The position numbers and the translations under genes were made by a program. From NCBI GenBank assembly GCA_038200435.1, contig JBBPXY010000008.1:1-19077 (forward strand): DNA of 19,077 bases, given 5' to 3'. The stretch's first letter is position 1. Each line of letters opens with the position of its first letter. The notes beneath the pieces were generated by a model that worked only from the letters and a program-made list of their open reading frames with translations, searched no databases and had not been told where the DNA came from. Positions 13,999 to 19,077 of this stretch are shown one piece after another. The stretch comes from JBBPXY01 sp038200435 (GTDB taxonomy: Bacteria > Actinomycetota > Thermoleophilia > Solirubrobacterales > Solirubrobacteraceae).

Positions 13999-15226
13999 AA
14001 GAGACGCCGGCGGCGCCGACGCCCGCGGCCTCGCGCAGCGTGTCGGCCTTGTCGGTCTTCTCCCAGGTGAAGTCCGCATCTTCGCGGCCGAAGTGGCCGT
14101 AGGCGGCGGTCTTCTGGTAGATCGGCCGGTGCAGGTCGAGGTAGTCGCGGAACGCGCCCGGACGCAGGTCGAAGTGCTCGTGGACAAGATCGAGGATGCG
14201 CGCCTTCGCCACCTTCTCGGTGCCGAACGTCTCAACCATCACCGAGACGGGGTGCGCCACGCCGATGGCGTAAGCGACCTGCACTTCGGCGCGGTCAGCG
14301 AGGCCGGCGGCGACGAGGTTCTTCGCCACGTAGCGGGCCGCGTAGGCCGCCGAGCGGTCGACCTTCGACGGGTCCTTGCCCGAGAACGCACCGCCGCCAT
14401 GGCGGGCCATGCCGCCGTAGGTGTCGACGATGATCTTGCGCCCGGTGAGGCCGCAGTCGCCCATCGGGCCGCCGATGACGAACCGCCCCGTCGGGTTGAC
14501 CAGGAAGTTCTTCTTGAGCTTCGCCGCGTCGTAGAGGTCCTTGGGGAGGATCGGCTGGACCACGTGCTCCCACAGGTCCTCCTTGATCACCGACTCCGCG
14601 CCCTCCTTGTGCTGGGAGGAGATGAGGAGCTTCTCGATCTCCACCGGCTTGCCGTCGCGGTAGCGCACCGTGACCTGTGTCTTGCCGTCGGGACGCAGGT
14701 AGTTCAGCGTCTCTGACTTGCGCACGTCGGCGAGGCGCTTGGCGAGCCGGTGGGCGAGCGAGATCGGCAGCGGCATGAGCTCATCGGTCTCGTTGGCGGC
14801 GTAGCCGAACATCATTCCCTGGTCGCCCGCGCCGGCCACGTCGAGCTCGTCGTCGTCACCCGGTGTGGTGCGGGCCTCGTAGGCCGTGTCCACGCCTTGG
14901 GCGATGTCGGGCGACTGCTTGTCGATGGCGTTGATGACCGCGCACGTGTCGCAGTCGAAGCCGTAGGTCGCGTTGTCGTAGCCGATTCGGCGCACCGTCT
15001 CGCGGGCGATCTCCTGGATGTCCACGTAGGTTGTGGTGCTGATCTCGCCGGAGACGACGATCAGCCCTGTGTTGACGAGGGTCTCGCAGGCGACGCGGCC
15101 CGTCGGGTCATCACGCAGGACTGCGTCGAGGACGCCGTCGGAGATCTGGTCGGCGATCTTGTCCGGGTGACCCTCGGTGACCGACTCGGAAGTGAACAGG
15201 TACTCGTTGTCAGAAAGCTCGGTCAT
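13997..15226 (-). CDS. metK: S-adenosylmethionine synthetase (MetK)
   Basis: Makes S-adenosylmethionine from ATP and methionine, the methyl donor for enzymes such as the methyltransferase in this window. The 409-aa length is normal. Visible motifs are FTSESVTEGHPDKIADQISD (11-30, ATP and metal site), the invariant GAGDQGMMFGYA hexapeptide region and the phosphate-binding loop GGGAFSGKDPSKVDRS. All look intact. The ATG overlaps the stop of the upstream DUF3352-like gene by 4 nt, and no Shine-Dalgarno sequence is present, so translation is probably coupled. No SAM riboswitch is possible at this position, since upstream DNA is coding. The extreme C-terminus (REAAGVGAAGVS) is unconserved. Confidence 0.97.
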   Translation of the reverse strand: MTELSDNEYLFTSESVTEGHPDKIADQISDGVLDAVLRDDPTGRVACETLVNTGLIVVSGEISTTTYVDIQEIARETVRRIGYDNATYGFDCDTCAVINAIDKQSPDIAQGVDTAYEARTTPGDDDELDVAGAGDQGMMFGYAANETDELMPLPISLAHRLAKRLADVRKSETLNYLRPDGKTQVTVRYRDGKPVEIEKLLISSQHKEGAESVIKEDLWEHVVQPILPKDLYDAAKLKKNFLVNPTGRFVIGGPMGDCGLTGRKIIVDTYGGMARHGGGAFSGKDPSKVDRSAAYAARYVAKNLVAAGLADRAEVQVAYAIGVAHPVSVMVETFGTEKVAKARILDLVHEHFDLRPGAFRDYLDLHRPIYQKTAAYGHFGREDADFTWEKTDKADTLREAAGVGAAGVS

Positions 15227-16812
15227 GGGATTTGGAGGAACAGCTCCGCGGTCGTGTCGTTCTCCCCCCTGGACGAGACGAAGCCGACGCCGTGGATGCG
15301 CTTGAGGTCGCCTCGGACCTTCGTGTAGCGCGCATCCTGGCTCAGTCCGATCTGCTCGCCCAGGCTGAGGAGCTGGCTGAGGTCGAGGAAGATTAGCGAC
15401 GTCACCTCCTTCGGCCGCTTCGCGAGCACCGTCTGAAACGCCCTGTCGGAGGCTAGCCGCCCCTTGCGCGAGCGCGCGGCAGCGATCCCGTCGAGGCTCG
15501 TCGAGGCCACGAGCTGCCCGTCGAAGACCGCGTAGTCGAGCTCGAAGGTGGGGCTGAGGTGCAGCTGGAAAGCGTGTACCCCGGCGACGATGCGGTCGGT
15601 GAACGTCGGCGCCTGGCCGGGGCCGCCGCCCGGGGCGAAGACCTGGGCGAGCGGGGCCTGCAGCTGCGCAAAGGCCTCGCGCGCCTTCTGCTCGTCGCGG
15701 GTGCGGGTGATCAGCGTGAGCGTCGGCAGCGGGTTGTGCGGGGTGATCAGCAGCGCCGTCTCGTCGCGGAACAAGGGGAGCACGTCACGCTCGACGTCCA
15801 CGCCGGCCCCTTTGAGCCCCTGGCCGGCTTGCGCGAGCAGCAGCCCGAGGCGCCCGCTGAGGCTCGCGCTACCGGTGGCGGCGAGCAGCCGCGGGAGCGC
15901 GCGGTCGAGACCAGCGAGACCGACGTAGGCCAGGGCCGGCGCGGGCGCGCGATCGGGCAACGAGGGTTCGAAGGGCGCGAAGGCCGGGTTCGGCGTGCCC
16001 ACTCCCTCGGTACGCAGTGTCGAGTGCACCTTCGCCCGCACGCCGTTGGCAGCGGCGCTGAGCGAGATCGCCGTACCCGCAAGGGCCGGCTGGTCGACGA
16101 GCGAGGCGAGCGTGCCGAACAGGCCGCCCCGGGGCGCGAGGACCCGGCGGATGCCCGTTACCGGCGCGTAGACGTCGGCAAAACGATCCGCCGGCTCCTT
16201 GGCGGCCGCGCGCTTGTAGTTTGCGTCCTTGGCCAAGGGGGGCCGCCGGCCGGCCTGGGCGTCGATGCCCTGCGCGATCGCCTCGGGCGCGCCGGCCAGC
16301 AGGTAGTGCGATACGAAGGCGACACCTTGCGATCCGTACTCGGTGATCGTGCTGCCCCCGTGGGTGGACACGCCGGTCGGACGGCCGAGGCGCCCGAGGA
16401 ACAGCTTTGCTCCCTCCTTGTGCGCGATGTCGAGCACGATCAGCGACTTGGCCACGGTCCCCTCCGGCACCAGCGCGAACGCGGCCTCCTTGCCGAGCCA
16501 GGGCCGGATGTCGCGGCCGAAGTCGACTCCCGTGCCCCTGCCCGTTACCCGCAGGCGGGCGAGCAGGCCGTCGCGCACTTTCGCATAGCTCGGGAACCGC
16601 GTCGCCACGGCGACCGCGCGCTGGGTGGCCTTGCGTCCCGCGTCGGTGGAGAAGTGGGCGTAGACGAGCGAGTTGCCCGGGACCAAACGCGCCGCGCCGG
16701 TCGGCGGCGCGTCACCCCCGCTGGAAAAGGCGAGCACCAGGACGACGAGGAGAAGGAGAGCCGCCGCGCCCAGGGCGATGGCGGCGCGGCGCCGGTGCGG
16801 TCCTGGCCCCAA
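15223..16812 (-). CDS. DUF3352-like membrane-anchored extracytoplasmic protein
   Basis: From the TTG at 16812 this is a 529-aa protein with a basic N-terminus (PHRRR), one membrane helix (about 9-29, LLLLVVLVLAF) and a long extracytoplasmic domain. The region after the helix (ARLVPGNSLVYAHFSTDAGR) resembles DUF3352 proteins from my knowledge of the family. Two related halves with ASxxDG-like and VDFGRDIRPWLG/VDVERDVLPLF stretches suggest an internal duplication. The function is unknown. The start is uncertain: TTG 16812 has GGAG 9 nt upstream and follows the der stop by 4 nt, while GTG 16869 or TTG 16887 would overlap der by 53 or 71 nt. Its stop overlaps metK, giving a der-DUF3352-metK operon. 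Confidence 0.78.
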   Translation of the reverse strand: MGPGPHRRRAAIALGAAALLLLVVLVLAFSSGGDAPPTGAARLVPGNSLVYAHFSTDAGRKATQRAVAVATRFPSYAKVRDGLLARLRVTGRGTGVDFGRDIRPWLGKEAAFALVPEGTVAKSLIVLDIAHKEGAKLFLGRLGRPTGVSTHGGSTITEYGSQGVAFVSHYLLAGAPEAIAQGIDAQAGRRPPLAKDANYKRAAAKEPADRFADVYAPVTGIRRVLAPRGGLFGTLASLVDQPALAGTAISLSAAANGVRAKVHSTLRTEGVGTPNPAFAPFEPSLPDRAPAPALAYVGLAGLDRALPRLLAATGSASLSGRLGLLLAQAGQGLKGAGVDVERDVLPLFRDETALLITPHNPLPTLTLITRTRDEQKAREAFAQLQAPLAQVFAPGGGPGQAPTFTDRIVAGVHAFQLHLSPTFELDYAVFDGQLVASTSLDGIAAARSRKGRLASDRAFQTVLAKRPKEVTSLIFLDLSQLLSLGEQIGLSQDARYTKVRGDLKRIHGVGFVSSRGENDTTAELFLQIP

Positions 16813-16816
16813 AGCG

Positions 16817-18175
16817 TCAGTGCTCCGACCGGGCGCCGGCGCGGGTACGAGCCTCTCCGCGCCGCTCACGACGCTCGACGAAGTCAAGGATGAGCGGGAT
16901 CCCCTCGAGCGCGTAGCGTTCGCGCAGACGGTTCTCGATGAAGTAGGCGTAGTCGCGCGTGACCCGGGTTCGCGAGTTCACCTGGATCGAGAAGCGGGGC
17001 GGCCGCTCGCCGGTCTGCGCGATGTAGAGCATCTTCAGGCGATGGCCCTGCCGCGCTGGGGGCTGGCGCACCTGCACCGTGTCGGAGAGAAAGCGATTGA
17101 GCTGCGGTGTGGGTATGCGCCCGCCGGAGCGATCGGCCAGCGTCGTCGCCTCGACGAGCAGCCGGGCGACGTGGCGCCCCGTCAGGGCACTGACCGTGAG
17201 CACCTTGGGGCGCAGCCGCAGCTTCTGGCGCACGCGAGCGCGTTCATGATCGAGGTCGACCTCCTTGGCGCCGTCCGTTCCCCCCGTGAGATCCCACTTG
17301 TTGAGCACGAGGGCAGTCGCGCACCCGCTCTTCATCGCCAGCTCAGCCACACGAAGGTCCTGCTGGGTGACGCCCGCGGTCGCGTCGCACACCACGAACG
17401 CGACGTCGGCCCGCTCCGCTGCTCGCCGCGAGCGCAGCGAGGTGTAGTACTCGAGCGAGTCACCCACCTTGGCCTGGCGGCGCAGGCCGGCCGTGTCGAT
17501 CAGCGTCAGCCGCCGGCCGTCGAGAACGAGTGGAAGGTCGACCGAGTCGCGGGTCGTGCCCGCGTGCTCAGAGACGATGACGCGCTCGGCGCCGAGAAAC
17601 CGGTTCACGAGTGAGGACTTGCCCACGTTTGGCCGCCCGATCAGGGCGAGGCGCACGGGCGGATCGGAGTCCTCGGTCTGCTCTTCCTCGGGCAGGAGCG
17701 CGACGAGGCGATCGAGCAGGTCACCGGAGCCGAGGCCCTGCGCGGCCGAGACCGGAACGGGCTCGCCCAGGCCGAGCCGGTGGAACTCGGCGGCGGCGGG
17801 CATGTCGGCCACCGAGTCGCACTTGTTCGCGGCCACCAGCACCGGCAGCGGCGCCCGGCGCAGCAGGTCGGCCATCTCCTCATCGCCCGGGCGCAGGCCG
17901 GCGCGTCCGTCGACCACGAGCAGCGCGACGTCGGCGTCGGCCAGCGCGGCTCGCGCCTGCTCCTGGATCGAGCGGGCAAGCTCGTCGCGATCCTCGAGAT
18001 CCACTCCACCGGTGTCGATCAGCGCGAACGGGCGTCCGTTCCACTCGCAGTCCAGCTCCTTGCGGTCGCGGGTCACCCCGGGGCGCTCGTGCACGACGGC
18101 CTCCCGCGAGCCGGTCAACCGGTTCACGAGCGAGGACTTGCCGACGTTGGGGTATCCGACTACTGCGACCTTCAC
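16817..18175 (-). CDS. der: Ribosome-associated GTPase Der (EngA)
   Basis: An essential double-GTPase needed for 50S ribosomal subunit assembly. The 452-aa protein has two G domains: the first with GYPNVGKS (7-14), DTGG (54-57) and NKCD (117-120); the second with GRPNVGKS (180-187), DTAG (227-230) and NKWD (292-295). A KH-like C-terminal domain follows (about 355-437, including RFSIQVNSRTRVTRDYAYFIENRLR) and then a short basic tail. All nucleotide-binding motifs are intact. The GTG start at 18175 is followed at once by KVAVVGYPNVGKS, so no other start is possible. It heads the minus-strand housekeeping run and is divergent from the secreted protein gene across only 26 bp. Confidence 0.96.
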   Translation of the reverse strand: MKVAVVGYPNVGKSSLVNRLTGSREAVVHERPGVTRDRKELDCEWNGRPFALIDTGGVDLEDRDELARSIQEQARAALADADVALLVVDGRAGLRPGDEEMADLLRRAPLPVLVAANKCDSVADMPAAAEFHRLGLGEPVPVSAAQGLGSGDLLDRLVALLPEEEQTEDSDPPVRLALIGRPNVGKSSLVNRFLGAERVIVSEHAGTTRDSVDLPLVLDGRRLTLIDTAGLRRQAKVGDSLEYYTSLRSRRAAERADVAFVVCDATAGVTQQDLRVAELAMKSGCATALVLNKWDLTGGTDGAKEVDLDHERARVRQKLRLRPKVLTVSALTGRHVARLLVEATTLADRSGGRIPTPQLNRFLSDTVQVRQPPARQGHRLKMLYIAQTGERPPRFSIQVNSRTRVTRDYAYFIENRLRERYALEGIPLILDFVERRERRGEARTRAGARSEH

Positions 18176-18201
18176 GAGAGTCAGTATGTAGCCTCGCTGG
18201 G
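18176..18201. promoter_or_regulatory. 26-bp divergent promoter between der and a secreted protein gene
   Basis: Only 26 bp separate the two GTG starts. The same short AT-containing core serves both strands: CATACT on the minus strand (18183-18188) lies 7 nt before the der GTG, and TATGTA on the plus strand (18185-18190) lies 11 nt before the other GTG. Neither side has a Shine-Dalgarno sequence, so the der transcript is probably leaderless. Any -35 box or operator must lie within the opposing coding sequence. Confidence 0.5.
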
Positions 18202-18966
18202 GTGACTCCCCGGCGAACCGTCTCGCTCCTGGCCCTGCTGCTGATCCTCGTCGTGCCGGCCGGACTCGCGATCGGCCGGGGCACCTCGAAGCCGCACGAG
18301 GACTTCGGGTCGCGTTTCACAAGCAAGGTTCCCGGCCACTCGACGGGTGTCCGCGTCGCCATCAAGTACAAGAATCCAAGCGATCCGAACGGCACGCCGT
18401 CCGCCGTGCGCAAGGTCATTCTCGCCGGCCCTCCCGGCACGCGAATCGACACATCGGTCCCGGCCCGCTGCACGGCCACCGACATGCAGCTGAAGACCCA
18501 GGGCGAGTCCGCCTGCCCGGCCGGCAGCCGCGTCGGCAACGGGACGATCGTCGCCGCAATCCTGGTGGCGCCCGGCCCCAACAAGCCGCGCACCACATTC
18601 GACGTCAGCATCTTCAACACCGACGGCGGCCTGATCATGACCGCACGTCCGCAGGGCAGCTCGACCGTCGGCGCGGTCGCACGTGGCACGATCAAGGGCC
18701 GCACGACGACCGTGACAGTGCCGACCTGCCTGATGGGCGGGCAGCCGCCGAACGGTTGCGCGTCGGATCAGACTGCCCTCGTCACCGTCTTCCAGCGGAC
18801 ATTCCGGATCGTCCGAGGGGCCCCGGGCCACCGGCGCGCCTACCTCACCACGCCCCGCACGTGCCCGCGGAGCCACCACTGGACCGGCGTGGCCCGCTTT
18901 ATCTACGCCGACGGAGCCAGTGAGCGGGTCACCGCGACCACGGGCTGCCTCCGCCCGCGCCGCTAG
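18202..18966 (+). CDS. Secreted six-cysteine protein of unknown function
   Basis: A 254-aa protein with a clear N-terminal export signal: basic VTPRRT, then a hydrophobic core (about 7-23, LLALLLILVVPAGLA). The mature part has six cysteines (90, 105, 176, 186, 221, 249), probably three disulfides. A stretch like TSVPARCTATD...ESACPAGSRVGNGT (84-115) recalls a lineage-specific secreted family seen in Solirubrobacter-like genomes; I know no function for it. The start is GTG, fixed by the signal peptide, since the frame open further upstream is antisense to der. The TAG stop lies inside GCTAGC, the apparent target of the IS481-type element that follows, but the reading frame looks complete. Confidence 0.8.
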   Translation: MTPRRTVSLLALLLILVVPAGLAIGRGTSKPHEDFGSRFTSKVPGHSTGVRVAIKYKNPSDPNGTPSAVRKVILAGPPGTRIDTSVPARCTATDMQLKTQGESACPAGSRVGNGTIVAAILVAPGPNKPRTTFDVSIFNTDGGLIMTARPQGSSTVGAVARGTIKGRTTTVTVPTCLMGGQPPNGCASDQTALVTVFQRTFRIVRGAPGHRRAYLTTPRTCPRSHHWTGVARFIYADGASERVTATTGCLRPRR

Positions 18967-19045
18967 CTGTAGCTCCTAGGTACGTTCGTCAGTAGTTCAT
19001 CCGGGTCCCCTTGGAGGCTGGGAGGTGTCAAGGCCACCCAATTCC

Positions 19046-19052
19046 AAGGAGA
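19046..19052 (+). promoter_or_regulatory. Ribosome binding site of the IS481-type transposase, within alternative stems
   Basis: AAGGAGA is a strong Shine-Dalgarno sequence 6 nt before the ATG. It overlaps TCCAAGG (19043-19049), which can pair with CCTTGGA (19009-19015). A second stem GGTGTC (19024-19029) with GACACC (19051-19056) covers its 3' side. The two stems interleave, so they are either alternatives or a pseudoknot, and both would hide the site. Confidence 0.55.
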
Positions 19053-19058
19053 CACCGG

Positions 19059-19077
19059 ATGAAGCTTCACGCTAACG
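19059..19077 (+). CDS. IS481-family transposase N-terminus (partial)
   Basis: Six codons, MKLHAN, and one further base are visible before the window ends. MKLHANA is the usual opening of actinobacterial IS481-type transposases, whose next part is a helix-turn-helix followed by a DDE integrase core. With the strong Shine-Dalgarno sequence and the flanking NCTAGN target, the call is supported despite the short protein piece. Intactness cannot be judged. Confidence 0.72.

Larger units (their letters stand above)
18968..19077 (+). mobile_element. 5' end of an IS481-family insertion sequence, cut by the window edge
   Basis: The element appears to begin with TGTAGCTCCTAGG at 18968, followed by a 91-nt leader and the transposase start at 19059. 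IS481-family elements typically begin with TG and are known to duplicate a 6-bp NCTAGN target; GCTAGC lies directly before this point (18962-18967). The far end and the second target copy lie outside the window. Confidence 0.72.

Noticed and set aside
15227..15300. SAM riboswitch before metK
   Set aside because: The upstream sequence is the coding end of the DUF3352-like gene, overlapping the metK start, so there is no leader.
15559..16893. A 444-codon plus-strand open frame
   Set aside because: It is antisense to the DUF3352-like gene, with an Arg/Gly-rich shadow composition and no recognisable domain.
18202..18966. Secreted protein truncated by the IS481-type element
   Set aside because: The sixth cysteine and a basic tail are present and the TAG belongs to the target site, so the gene looks complete.

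Overview
This window is high-GC, tightly packed bacterial chromosome. The gene content and style (GTG/TTG starts, stop/start overlaps, a secreted six-cysteine protein, a DUF3352-like protein, housekeeping families of actinobacterial type) point to an actinobacterium, most likely the Thermoleophilia/Solirubrobacterales side. That placement is inference from protein style, not a computed phylogeny. Both window edges lie inside insertion sequences: a transposase start resembling IS1182/IS5-type proteins at the left edge and an IS481-type transposase start at the right edge. This is how a draft contig often ends.

Layout, left to right. (1) 1-130: 5' end of an IS on the minus strand. (2) 163-3617, minus strand: a complete riboflavin operon transcribed ribD-ribE-ribBA-ribH. 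The last three genes are joined by 4-nt stop/start overlaps, and ribD-ribE by a 4-nt gap. I see no FMN riboswitch in front of it. (3) 3732-6839, plus strand: a divergent three-gene surface-glycan cassette: a membrane-anchored family 2 glycosyltransferase, a SAM methyltransferase and a 12-helix flippase-like protein. (4) 6874-8496, minus strand: a TetR regulator followed by an alpha/beta hydrolase, separated by three 17-bp tandem repeats. Across an AT-rich divergent promoter lies a small VOC (glyoxalase-fold) protein at 8567-8911, plus strand. Together they look like a small detoxification or catabolic module. (5) 8905-18175, minus strand: a long housekeeping run transcribed der, DUF3352-like membrane protein, metK, priA, def, fmt, a 76-aa double zinc-ribbon protein, rpe. 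It combines ribosome assembly, S-adenosylmethionine synthesis, replication restart, N-formylmethionine addition and removal, and pentose phosphate metabolism. (6) 18202-18966, plus strand: a secreted six-cysteine protein of unknown function, divergent from der. An IS481-type element begins 1 nt after its stop codon.

The unexplained structure sits in the two larger gaps of the housekeeping run. Between metK and priA, 13811-13998 is a 188-bp element closed by a 13-bp perfect inverted repeat that extends through two further paired blocks, with hairpins inside. It is a candidate structured RNA or a small non-autonomous mobile element. Between priA and def, 11441-11550 holds two copies, exactly 60 bp apart, of a long palindrome with variable loop centres. 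They resemble REP-like repeats. No CRISPR array, rRNA or tRNA was seen, and no single obviously new multi-gene system stands out. The best leads are these two intergenic elements, the double zinc-ribbon protein and the glycan cassette.
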